A DNA stretch of 64,000 nucleotides, taken from contig OZ241868.1 in assembly GCA_965202905.1 (NCBI GenBank), positions 2,604,001 to 2,668,000 of the forward strand, read 5' to 3'. Each line of letters begins with the position of its first letter. Within the stretch, counting starts at the first letter, position 1. Positions 43,407 through 51,057 of this stretch are shown here, in pieces. A program made the translations under genes and the position numbers. Origin of the DNA: CAYFYS01 sp965202905 (lineage in GTDB: Bacteria; Pseudomonadota; Alphaproteobacteria; MPNO01). The notes under the pieces were generated by a model. It saw only the letters and a list, made by a program, of their open reading frames with translations. It was not told the DNA's origin and did not search any database.

Positions 43407-44024
43407 CTAATTCAGGTAGGGGGCGACGACCTCGATCACCTCGAGGGTGTTGTCGCTCAGCGTCTCGATCTCGGCCACGAGGTCCTCGGTCGAGGCGGTC
43501 GCGGCCAACGCGCCGAAGATCACGTAACGGTCGGCCACCTTGCCGAAGGACGACAGCGGCAGCGGCACGTTCATCTCCAGCAACGCGGTCAGAAGCGCGG
43601 TGCGCATGTCCGGCTTCACCTGAGCCTCGTCCCACAGATAGGTCAGGCAGAGCGTCTGCTCCTCGTCGGCCGAGACCAGGATCGGGAACTCGTCGCGATC
43701 CTCGACGATGATCTCCAGCCCGGCCTCGCCGTCGGGCGCGCCGGTCTGGAACGTGTAGCCGTTCTCCGAGGTGTATTCGGCCAGCGTTTCGCGCAGCAGG
43801 TTCAGATCCATAACCCGGTCTCCTTTGGGGTCGATGTCGTGGACGGTCGGCATGGGCGGGACGACGCCCAGCCGCAGCAGCCTTTCGAAACGGCGCACCG
43901 CGGGGCGATGCTCCGGCGGCACCCAGACCTCGACCGCGGTGAGCCCGGCGGCCTGCAGGCGCTCGCGCTGGCGACGCTTGCGGGCGGCGGGGCTGAGCGG
44001 CTTCTTTGACGGCCCGTCGGCCAA
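43407..44024 (-). CDS. DUF2170 (YjfI type) protein with DNA-binding-like N-terminal extension
   Basis: A 205-residue protein. Residues 72-205 form a complete DUF2170 domain (MDLNLLRETLAEYTSENGYTFQ ... LVAEIETLSDNTLEVIEVVAPYL), the whole length of E. coli YjfI. The first 71 residues are an extra unit, SPAARKRRQRERLQAAGLTAVEVWVPPEHRPAVRRFERLLR, whose pattern (basic helix, then a V-E-V-W-V strand) resembles ribbon-helix-helix antitoxin-type DNA binders. Translation of the long form starts at TTG 44024 after GGAG; the internal ATG at 43811 has its own excellent ribosome site, so both forms may be made. Two tandem palindromes lie 16-40 bases upstream. Autoregulation is a reasonable inference. Confidence 0.85.
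   Translation of the reverse strand: MADGPSKKPLSPAARKRRQRERLQAAGLTAVEVWVPPEHRPAVRRFERLLRLGVVPPMPTVHDIDPKGDRVMDLNLLRETLAEYTSENGYTFQTGAPDGEAGLEIIVEDRDEFPILVSADEEQTLCLTYLWDEAQVKPDMRTALLTALLEMNVPLPLSSFGKVADRYVIFGALAATASTEDLVAEIETLSDNTLEVIEVVAPYLN
43812..43826 (-). promoter_or_regulatory. Internal ribosome-binding site for bare DUF2170 domain
   Basis: On the minus strand AAAGGAGA (43819-43826) lies 7 bases before an in-frame ATG (43811) that begins exactly at the DUF2170 domain. It is stronger than the site for the long form. Confidence 0.6.
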
Positions 44025-44039
44025 GGGAGGCTCCGTTTC

Positions 44040-44064
44040 GTGACTGTCACTCGTGACTTGTCAC
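44040..44064. promoter_or_regulatory. Two tandem GTGAC/GTCAC palindromes (likely operator)
   Basis: GTGAC-T-GTCAC at 44040-44050 and GTGAC-TT-GTCAC at 44053-44064 lie directly upstream of the DUF2170 start (44024). Tandem short palindromes at this spacing are typical of ribbon-helix-helix or other dimeric repressors. The first gene downstream has a DNA-binding-like N-terminus. Confidence 0.6.
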
Positions 44065-44088
44065 AATATGGGGCACCTTTGCGGCGTT

Positions 44089-45756
44089 TCAAGGTTTCGA
44101 TGCGCCGTTCGCGGCGGAAAGGCCCGTCGCCTCTGCCCAACCCTCGCGATAGTAGCGATAGACCGCCGCATCGGCCAGCCGGCCCGGCGCGATGTCCGCC
44201 CGGCCCGCGAAATAGTTCTTGGGAAATGCGAAGGCCCCGAGCAGCAGGTCGCGGGTCGTGAAGCCGTCATCGACCGGCAGCGTGTCCAGCCGGCGCAGCC
44301 GGTCGCGCGGCGACGGGCCCCGGCGGGTCGCGACCGTCCAGCCCCACTGGCCGAGGCTGGGTACGTTGTGGCCGTACTGATCGACATGGCCGAAGCCCGC
44401 CGCCTCGAGAGTCCGGCCGATGCTGAGGAAAGCCTTGCGCGCGAAATAGGGCGAGGTCGACTGGATCGCGATCGTCCCGTCAGCGGCCAGGAGCAGGCCG
44501 AGCTTCCTGTAGAACCGCACGCTGTAGAGCCTGGCGAGGTCGGGGTGGCTGGGATCGGGCAGATCGACGATCACCGAGTCGAATTTCTGGCCGGCGCGCA
44601 ACAGGTCGTCCACGCCGACGAAGGCGTCGCCGAAGCGGACGCGGACCCGGGGATCCCGGAACGCGAAGCCGTTGAGCGCCAGGAGCTCGCGGTTGACGAA
44701 CCTGCCGTTTTCGAATCGCGGACGGGTGAACAGGTCGACCATGTCCGAATCGAGGTCGAGGACCACGACCTCGCGCGGGCTCCAGCGCAGGATGTCGCGT
44801 ACCGCGAGCCCGTCGCCGCCGCCGATCACCAGGATACGTTGCCGCCTCGGCGCGGCGGCGAGCGCCGGATAGGTCAACATGGCGTGGTAGACATGCTCGT
44901 CCGAGGAGTCGAACTGTAGCCGGCCGTTGAGGTAGAGGCTGAAAACCGGCGGCGCCTCGGCATGGACCACCCGCCGGGTGACGGCGATCCGCTGATGCTC
45001 GGTGTTGGCGGCATAGACCACCCTGTCGCGGTAGAGCAGGTCCTCCATCGCCCGGGCCCAGTCTGCGCCGCCCTGGGCAACGGCGATCAGCCCGAGCCCG
45101 GCCAACGCATGAAGCGCCGCGACCAGCGCGAACCGCCGCACCCGCCTGCGATAGACGGTGAGGAACGCGATGCCGACGACGAGGTTCACGGCCGCCGTCA
45201 GATACGCCGCGCGCACCGGGTCCATCGACAACATGACGGCCACCCACAGCGCAGCGCCGATCCCGGCGCCGATATAGTCCGCGCCGTAGATCGTGCCGGT
45301 GTTATGCACCAGAGCGTCGCTATGAAAGCTCTGGCGGATCCGGGCGAGCAGCGGGATCTCCATGCCGACCAGGATGCCGAGCAGCGCGCCGAGGACATAG
45401 GGCGCGATCCCGGCGGCCGCGTCGAGCGCCGACACGAGAGATCCGCGCGGCGCCAGGTCGGGCGGTATGCCATAGGTCACGGCAATCGCCTGGGGCAGCA
45501 GAATCACCGCGGCCGTGATCGCGCCCAAGAGCAGCACCGAGGCGCCGCCGAAGACCGCGATCGTCGCTTCCAGCCAGGCGAAGCCGGTGAACGGCGCGCC
45601 CACGAAGCGGGCCAGGAACGCGCCGATCCCCATCGAGACGATCATCACGCCGATCATCGCGAAGATCACCGATTCGACCGCGCCCAGCATGCGTCCGGCG
45701 GTGGTGGCCAGCAGGTATTCGTAGATCAGCCCGCAGCCGGCGAGCACGCCGGTCAT
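44089..45756 (-). CDS. Membrane-anchored spermidine/spermine synthase-like protein
   Basis: A 555-residue fusion of about seven membrane helices (residues 1-230, e.g. VIFAMIGVMIVSMGIGAFLARF and TIAVFGGASVLLLGAITAAVILL) to a soluble aminopropyltransferase-like domain. That domain has the nucleotide motif VIGGGDGLAVR at 311-320 and the catalytic-type Asp region SVIVDLPDPSHPDLARLYSVRFY. It should transfer an aminopropyl group or a relative of it at the inner membrane. The ATG at 45756 has no good ribosome site and the true start may lie upstream, closer to the DUF350 stop at 45819. It is in one direction with the DUF350, DUF2170 and PspA genes. Confidence 0.88.
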   Translation of the reverse strand: MTGVLAGCGLIYEYLLATTAGRMLGAVESVIFAMIGVMIVSMGIGAFLARFVGAPFTGFAWLEATIAVFGGASVLLLGAITAAVILLPQAIAVTYGIPPDLAPRGSLVSALDAAAGIAPYVLGALLGILVGMEIPLLARIRQSFHSDALVHNTGTIYGADYIGAGIGAALWVAVMLSMDPVRAAYLTAAVNLVVGIAFLTVYRRRVRRFALVAALHALAGLGLIAVAQGGADWARAMEDLLYRDRVVYAANTEHQRIAVTRRVVHAEAPPVFSLYLNGRLQFDSSDEHVYHAMLTYPALAAAPRRQRILVIGGGDGLAVRDILRWSPREVVVLDLDSDMVDLFTRPRFENGRFVNRELLALNGFAFRDPRVRVRFGDAFVGVDDLLRAGQKFDSVIVDLPDPSHPDLARLYSVRFYRKLGLLLAADGTIAIQSTSPYFARKAFLSIGRTLEAAGFGHVDQYGHNVPSLGQWGWTVATRRGPSPRDRLRRLDTLPVDDGFTTRDLLLGAFAFPKNYFAGRADIAPGRLADAAVYRYYREGWAEATGLSAANGASKP

Positions 45757-45818
45757 TACGATGACCGCAAGGTCGTCGAGGACCGCGCCCCGCCGGGCGG
45801 CCCGGCTGGCCGACGCGC

Positions 45819-46712
45819 TCAGGCGAGCAACCCGTTGAACAGGAGGCCGATTCCGGCATAGACCGCGACCTCGGTCAGCGCGACGCCGATATTGCTCTGG
45901 CGATCGACCTCCTCGGAGACGTCGATGCTGCGCAGCACGAACCACTCGGCGAGCCGGCTGAGGACGATCAGGGCGGCCGCCAGGACCACCGAGCACGCCC
46001 CCCAGATCAGCGCCTGCATGACAGGATTGCCGGCCGGGTCGTACAGCACGATCTGGGAAGCGGCGGTCACCGCCAGCGCGACCCCCATCTGGAAGCCCGC
46101 AAAACGGAGCGCGAGCGCCGTGTTGCCCGCCTGGACGACATTCTGGAACCGCTCGCCGGGGTTGCGCCGCCCGAACAGCCAGACCCGGTAGCAGGTGGTG
46201 GCCGTCAGGATCACCTGGGTAACCGCATAGCCTGCCAGGACCGCGATCAGCGCCGTGGCGAGCGATCCCTCGGACCACAGCATGACCGCGCGGACCATCA
46301 CCGCGGTGGCCAGCACGTTGCCCGCCTCGACGATCGCGATCGGGACGTTGCCGTTCTGGATCTCGGCCTTGACCGAGAACGTCGGGAGCGAAACGCGATC
46401 GAAGATCAGCCGGGTCAGCCATGTCAGCGCGAGACCGAGGACGGCGTAGACGACCAGGACGGAGACCTCCTCGCCGATGCTCGCGGCATAGCCGCCCTCG
46501 GCGACCCCGGTCAGCATGATCGCAACGCCCAGCGTCATCCCGGCAAGACCGACGCCGAAGGCGAAATTGTCCTTGCCGGCGAGCTCGCTGGCGGTGTCGA
46601 GGCCGGCCGCGGCGCCGTAAAGCACGCGGACGCTGAACAGCACCGCGAAGACGATCGCTACGCCCAGGGTCAGCATGATCAGCGTCGGCCCGGAGAAATC
46701 GGCGCTCAGCAT
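45819..46712 (-). CDS. Double DUF350 (YjfL/UPF0719) membrane protein
   Basis: A 297-residue integral membrane protein with eight predicted helices in two similar halves, each with the DUF350 pattern: DNFAFGVGLAGMTLGVAIMLTGVAEG in the first and NTALALRFAGFQMGVALAVTAASQIVL in the second, each followed by two more helices (second half ends SNIGVALTEVAVYAGIGLLFNGLLA). E. coli YjfL carries a single copy. GGGGAG precedes the ATG at 46712. It is the usual partner of DUF1190 lipoproteins and YgiC/YjfC ligases, which in this window are at 2.4-4.1 kb. Function unknown. Confidence 0.9.
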   Translation of the reverse strand: MLSADFSGPTLIMLTLGVAIVFAVLFSVRVLYGAAAGLDTASELAGKDNFAFGVGLAGMTLGVAIMLTGVAEGGYAASIGEEVSVLVVYAVLGLALTWLTRLIFDRVSLPTFSVKAEIQNGNVPIAIVEAGNVLATAVMVRAVMLWSEGSLATALIAVLAGYAVTQVILTATTCYRVWLFGRRNPGERFQNVVQAGNTALALRFAGFQMGVALAVTAASQIVLYDPAGNPVMQALIWGACSVVLAAALIVLSRLAEWFVLRSIDVSEEVDRQSNIGVALTEVAVYAGIGLLFNGLLA

Positions 46713-46732
46713 GTCAGGACGCTCCCCTCATT

Positions 46733-46760
46733 GGTTCACTTGCCGCGGTTCACTTGCCGC
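46733..46760. repeat. 14-base perfect tandem duplication at a gene end
   Basis: GGTTCACTTGCCGC occurs twice head to tail. It covers the last two codons and the stop of the lipoprotein gene read on the minus strand; the second copy lies in the spacer before the DUF350 gene. Confidence 0.9.
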
Positions 46761-47745
46761 GCCGGCCGAAGGAGCGCGCGCCGGTCGACCGCGCGCCTCG
46801 GACCGACGAGCCGTAGCCCGAGTACGACGAGGCACGGCGCGTGGTCTTGGCGGCCGTGCGGGTATCCGAGCGGCCATAGGTCGAAAGCCGCCGCTCGCTG
46901 CGCAGATTTCGGTAGGTCTTGCGCGGGACGTTCGGATGGCGCCGCGTCGCATCGCCCCAGCGGCGCTGGTCGGCCCGCGTGCCGTAGTAGTTGCGCCCGA
47001 CATCGCCATAGTAGCTCCAGCCGCGGCGCGGATACCAGTCGTTGTAGTAGTAACGCCCGGGCTGCCAGAACACGTCGCGGAACAGCGCATAGGCGCCATA
47101 CCATTCCCAGAAGCTGCGCCCGGAGTTGTCGCGCCGCCAGCCGCCGTAGGACGGATTGCCGACCAGATGGCTGCCGGCGCCCTGGGCCGCCGGCTTCTCG
47201 CGCGCTGCGCCTTCCATGCGAGCGAGCTTGCCGTTGGAGAGATCCGCCAGCACGTTGAGCACATCGACCAGGGAATCGTTGAACACGACCGGGTCGGAAG
47301 CCGCCTCGATGCGAACGATCTCATCGAGCGCGCGCGTCGCCTCCGCCTCGCCGCGCGGCGTGTCATTGACCGACGCGAGCCGGGCGCCGAGATTGGTGAA
47401 GTTGAGGCCCTCGGTCGTCGCCTCCTTCCCGAGCTCGCCCACAAGCTTGGCGAGCCCCGGCCTCCCGGCGCCGACCGCGTCGGCATAGGTCTTGATGATC
47501 CGGATGTTGGTCAGCCTGCCGGCGCCGATCATCCGGCCGAGCTCGGCGATCTTGGCGCCGACGCGCGCCTTCTCGCGCGCGACCGTTTCGGCCGGGTTCT
47601 CGCCGCATCCGGCGAGGACCGAAGCACACAGCACGAGGACCAGCGCCGGGCGCGCCAGCGCCCGGCCGATCCCGCCGATCGTCAGAGCCGTGGTCAGTTC
47701 CGCCTGTCCCCGCGCCGTCCGCCGCACGCGGCGTCGGGCTCTCAT
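46750..47745 (-). CDS. Lipoprotein with Tyr/Arg/Ser-rich C-terminal region
   Basis: A 331-residue protein with a signal peptide ending in the lipobox LAGC (VLVLCASVLAGCGE, Cys near residue 47 in this reading). The first half is helical and acidic (ARLASVNDTPRGEAEATRALDEIVRI), the second half is rich in Tyr, Trp, Arg, Gly and Ser (FWQPGRYYYNDWYPRRGWSYYGD; TTRRASSYSGYGSSVRGARS) and probably disordered. DUF1190 proteins have a similar Ser/Gly/Arg tail, so a shared envelope location is likely. The ATG at 47745 gives a rather long n-region; a later start is possible. It is upstream of and in line with the DUF350 gene. Confidence 0.7.
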   Translation of the reverse strand: MRARRRVRRTARGQAELTTALTIGGIGRALARPALVLVLCASVLAGCGENPAETVAREKARVGAKIAELGRMIGAGRLTNIRIIKTYADAVGAGRPGLAKLVGELGKEATTEGLNFTNLGARLASVNDTPRGEAEATRALDEIVRIEAASDPVVFNDSLVDVLNVLADLSNGKLARMEGAAREKPAAQGAGSHLVGNPSYGGWRRDNSGRSFWEWYGAYALFRDVFWQPGRYYYNDWYPRRGWSYYGDVGRNYYGTRADQRRWGDATRRHPNVPRKTYRNLRSERRLSTYGRSDTRTAAKTTRRASSYSGYGSSVRGARSTGARSFGRRGK

Positions 47746-47816
47746 ATCCCGACGGGGTGCAAAAGGAAAGGCCGGCGAGGGGTGGGTCGTGTCCCGGTTC
47801 GAAGAGTCCGGCTTGC

Positions 47817-47838
47817 GGCGGGTGGCCGGCGGGTGGCC
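47817..47838. repeat. 11-base perfect tandem duplication
   Basis: GGCGGGTGGCC occurs twice head to tail in the divergent spacer between the lipoprotein and enoyl-CoA hydratase genes. Confidence 0.88.
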
Positions 47839-47945
47839 GGCGCGCGCGTCTCAACGCTCGTCTCGAGCCGCCGCCCCGCCGCACGGATTGATCTTGCCCG
47901 GTCATGGGCCGCACAATGCCGCCGGCAACGGACGGACGAGGCAGC

Positions 47946-48800
47946 ATGACGGAACCGACGGTAAAGCTCACCGAGGACGGCAGACCGGCCGGATTCCTGG
48001 ACCGGTCCGATGAACGCGCGACGGTGCGCTACGGGGCGGCGGAGCCCGGCATCGCGCTGTTGACCCTCGATCGGCCGGAAAAGCTGAACGCGTTCGACGA
48101 GCAGATGATCCGCGAGATCCGCCAGATCCTGTGGGACGTCGCCTTCGACGAGGCGGTCCGTGTCCTGATCGTCACCGGGGCGGGGCGCGGGTTCTGCTCG
48201 GGCCGCGACATCCACGGGCTCGCTTATGAAAACGCCCTGCCTTCGCCGCAATACCGCGCCTATGTGCGGGCGAACCACGAAATGCTCGACGACCTCGAGG
48301 CGCTGGAAAAACCGGTGATCGCCATGATCAACGGAATCTGCGCCGGCGGCGGGGTCGAGATCGCGGCAAGCTGTGACTTCCGCATTGCGGCCGACGGCGC
48401 GGAGTTCGTGCTGACAGAGAACAATATCGGCGTCATCCCGGCCTCGGGCGCGGCCTCGCGGATGATCCAGATGATCGGAATCGGGCGCGTCAAGGAGCTG
48501 ATGATGACCGCCCAGCCGGTTTCCGCCGGCGAAGGCCATCGGATCGGGTTGGTCAACCGCGTCTTCCCGCCGGACCGGCTGCGCGGGGGGACCCTCGATT
48601 TCGCGCGCGCCCTCGTCGGGCGCGCGCCGTTGGCGCTCGGCATGGCCAAGCAGGTCATCAACGCCTGCCAGAACGTCGATACCGAGACCGGCCGGCTGAT
48701 CGAGCGGCTCGGCCAATCGGTGCTGATCGCCACCGAGGACGCCAGGGAGGGCAACGCCGCGTTCCGCGAGAAACGCAAGCCGGCGTTCAAGGGCCGATGA
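47946..48800 (+). CDS. Enoyl-CoA hydratase/isomerase family protein
   Basis: A 284-residue crotonase-fold protein: GIALLTLDRPEKLNAFDEQM opens the core, GAGRGFCSGRDIHGL gives the oxyanion hole and KPVIAMINGICAGGGVEIAASCDFRIAADGAEFVLTENNIGVIPASGA contains the catalytic loop. Family members hydrate, isomerise or hydrolyse acyl-CoA esters. The ATG at 47946 was preferred to 47904; a 25-residue lead precedes the conserved core. The next gene, an alpha/beta hydrolase, overlaps by 4 bases, so they are probably one catabolic unit. Specific substrate unknown. Confidence 0.9.
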   Translation: MTEPTVKLTEDGRPAGFLDRSDERATVRYGAAEPGIALLTLDRPEKLNAFDEQMIREIRQILWDVAFDEAVRVLIVTGAGRGFCSGRDIHGLAYENALPSPQYRAYVRANHEMLDDLEALEKPVIAMINGICAGGGVEIAASCDFRIAADGAEFVLTENNIGVIPASGAASRMIQMIGIGRVKELMMTAQPVSAGEGHRIGLVNRVFPPDRLRGGTLDFARALVGRAPLALGMAKQVINACQNVDTETGRLIERLGQSVLIATEDAREGNAAFREKRKPAFKGR

Positions 48801-49579
48801 GCCGGCGGCGGGTCGGCGGCATCGAACTCCATGTCGAAGAAGGCGGCGCGGGCTCGCCGACGCTGCTCCTGTGCCACGGACTCGCCGGCACCGGCGCGGT
48901 CTGGGACGGCTTGCGCGAGCGCCTGGAGCGCGACTGGCCGGGGCGCTGGCTCATTCCGGACATGCGCGGCCACGGGCGGTCCGATCACGCCGCCTGTTAC
49001 GGCATCGCAATGCACGCCGCCGACATGGCGGCGCTGGCGGTCGGGGCGGGGCGGGTGATCGTCGCCGGTCACTCGATGGGCGGGCTTGTGGGAATCGCGC
49101 TGGCAACCGGCTGGTTCGGCGTCGCGGTCAGCGACGTGGTCGCCGTCGGCGTCAAGGTCGCCTGGACGGATGAGGAGCGCGAACGGATCGCCCGCGTGAC
49201 CGGGGCGCCGACCCGCTGGTTCGAAACCCGGGAGGAGGCCGCTGACCGCTTTCTCAAGGTCTCCGGCCTGGCCGGTCTGGCCTCGCCCGACTCGGCGCTC
49301 GCGAATAGCGGGATCGCCGGGGACGGGGGGCGGTTTCGCCTGGCCGCCGACATGCGGACGGGTCTCGTCGCGGAGATCGGAATGCCGGAGGTCTATGCCG
49401 TCGCGCGGGCACGCGTCCGGATCGTGCTGGCCTGCGGCGAACATGACCGGATGGTCCCGGCGGACGAGCTGCGCGGCTTCGATCCAGGCGCGGTCGTCCT
49501 GCCCGGGCTCGGTCACAACGCGCATGTCGAGGACCCCGAGCCGTTCTGGCGGCTCGTCCTTGCGGCGGCGTCGGCCTGA
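48797..49579 (+). CDS. Alpha/beta hydrolase
   Basis: A 260-residue alpha/beta hydrolase. LLLCHGLAGTGAVWDGL is the oxyanion strand, VIVAGHSMGGLVGIALA gives the nucleophile Ser in GHSMG, and the acid and base are in CGEHDRMVPADE and LPGLGHNAHVEDPEPFW. This is a cytosolic esterase, thioesterase or C-C hydrolase; translation is coupled to the enoyl-CoA hydratase gene by ATGA overlap, which favours an acyl or CoA-linked substrate. The reaction is not determined. Confidence 0.9.
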   Translation: MSRRRVGGIELHVEEGGAGSPTLLLCHGLAGTGAVWDGLRERLERDWPGRWLIPDMRGHGRSDHAACYGIAMHAADMAALAVGAGRVIVAGHSMGGLVGIALATGWFGVAVSDVVAVGVKVAWTDEERERIARVTGAPTRWFETREEAADRFLKVSGLAGLASPDSALANSGIAGDGGRFRLAADMRTGLVAEIGMPEVYAVARARVRIVLACGEHDRMVPADELRGFDPGAVVLPGLGHNAHVEDPEPFWRLVLAAASA

Positions 49580-49734
49580 GTCGCAATGTCGCCCGCGCGC
49601 CTGGCGCCCGACCCGCGCACAGGGCAGAATAGCCACCGCTTTTGTCCCGGCGCCGCCCGTCCGACGGCCTGCGCGGGCGTGTTTGCGTCCGGTCGTCCCT
49701 TTCGCCGGCAGCGCCTTCACCGAAGGGAGCGCAT

Positions 49735-50187
49735 ATGGGGAGTCGCCGTTGCAAGAGCCGGATCTATCTCGTTTCTTGCGTCGCGCAGAAGGGACCGAAT
49801 CCCGCCGCGGCACAAAACCTCTACGAGTCGACCTGGTTTCGGTTGGCTCGTCGTTACGTGGAGAGATCGGGCGCGCCCTGGTTTATCCTGTCGGCGAAGT
49901 ATGGGCTGGTGACGCCGGACACAGTCATTTGTCCATATGACACGACATTGAACAGGATGGGAGCTCCCGACAGGCTCGCATGGGCCGGGAACGTCCAGTC
50001 TCAGATGGACGAGCATTTGCCCGATGCCGATAAAATCATCGTCCTTGCAGGAGCTCGATACCGGGAACACCTGGAGACCTATTTGCGTCATCGCTTTCCG
50101 GCCGTTGAGATACCGATGGAAGGACTTCGGATCGGAGAGCAGCTCAACTGGCTGAACAAGCAGCTCAACTGGCTGAACAATGAGTAG
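49735..50187 (+). CDS. DUF6884-type protein with duplicated C-terminal heptapeptide
   Basis: A 150-residue protein starting after GAAGGGAG. It reads SRIYLVSCVAQKGPNPAAAQNLYESTWFRLARRYVERSGAPWFILSAKYGLVTPDTVICPYDTTLN and later KIIVLAGARYREHLETYL. This matches, from memory, DUF6884 proteins, a family often found on phage and defence-type loci and possibly nuclease- or glycosidase-like with a Cys in the first strand. A perfect-but-one-base 21-base tandem duplication gives QLNWLNK-QLNWLNN at the end. The next gene starts inside it by 8 bases, so they are translationally linked. Confidence 0.78.
   Translation: MGSRRCKSRIYLVSCVAQKGPNPAAAQNLYESTWFRLARRYVERSGAPWFILSAKYGLVTPDTVICPYDTTLNRMGAPDRLAWAGNVQSQMDEHLPDADKIIVLAGARYREHLETYLRHRFPAVEIPMEGLRIGEQLNWLNKQLNWLNNE
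50140..50181. repeat. 21-base tandem duplication at the DUF6884-type gene end
   Basis: CAGCTCAACTGGCTGAACAAG and the same unit with a final T lie head to tail. The frame is kept, duplicating QLNWLN(K/N). Confidence 0.92.
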
Positions 50188-50885
50188 GCGGGACGACGTT
50201 ACAGCGTTCTACGCGCTCATGGATAAACTCGATCGACGTATTGGGGGGAAGCGCCTGCTCTCGGAGGCCCGAGGAAGAATGGCCTGGCCGAACAGAGGCG
50301 TGTATTTCTTCTTTGAACCGGGACAGATCCGTACCGGAAGCGGGGATGGTTCCAGAGTTGTCAGGGTGGGAACGCACGCGCTGAAGGCAAACTCCGGCAC
50401 ATCGTTGTGGCAACGCCTTCGGCAGCATCGCGGAACATCGCGTGAACCCGCCCGGCGGCAACCATCGCGGTTCGATTTTCCGCCTGCTTGCAGGCAATGC
50501 GTTGATGCGCCGCGACTCCGGCATCGGCGTCGATAGCTGGGGCGATGCTATGGGCGCACCGCGGCATGTCAGACTTGCCGAGCGGCCCGTCGAAGAACTG
50601 GTCAGCCGGTACATCGGCGGCATGTCCGTGCTGTTCGTGCCGGTCGAGGATGCGCCCGGTCCTGACAGTGAACGCGGGTACATCGAGCGACATTCGATTG
50701 CATTGTTGAGCGGTTTCGCAGACGCGGCCGTCGATCCGCCTTCGCCGGAATGGCTGGGCCATCATTGCGATCGCGAAAGGGTCCGGTCGTCAGGGCTCTG
50801 GAACAACAACCATGTCGACGAGAGGTACGACCCGGGATTCCTGAACGTGTTGAAGAAGTCGGTGGAAGCTGCCGACCTCACCTGA
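50180..50885 (+). pseudogene. GIY-YIG-like nuclease family gene, frameshifted
   Basis: Two frames form one protein of about 235 residues. The first (ATG 50180) has GVYFFFEPGQIRTG, GSRVVRVGTHALK and LWQRLRQHRGTSREP, a GIY-YIG-like core in which the strand sequences are GVYFF and VVRVG. The second frame resumes as GGNHRGSIFRLLAGNALMRRD and runs to GYIERHSIALLSG, RVRSSGLWNNNHVDERYDPGFLNVL and the stop at 50885. The break is near 50446 in CCCGCCCGG and requires one added base. It pairs with the DUF6884-type gene upstream (8-base overlap). The intact family is probably a sequence-processing nuclease; here it is inactive unless frameshifting or a sequencing error is involved. Confidence 0.72.
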
Positions 50886-51057
50886 AACCGCTTCGGTTCT
50901 GGCGCGCGATGCCGCGTGGACCGAAATCGACCGCCCGCGGGCCGGGATTCCGCTGCGGGGGAGGGTGCAGGCGCCGTCAGGGGGCGCGCCGACTCCACAT
51001 ACCGGTCTCTTTGTGGAACCTTGCGCGTGTTTCGAGAGCCCTGAAGGGAGCAGCGTC

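Noticed and set aside
40154..47806. Similar 21-base segments at 40154-40174 and 47786-47806 (GTxGTGTCCCGGTTyGAArAG)
   Set aside because: Three differences in 21 bases and only two copies; too weak to call a repeat family without a genome-wide search.
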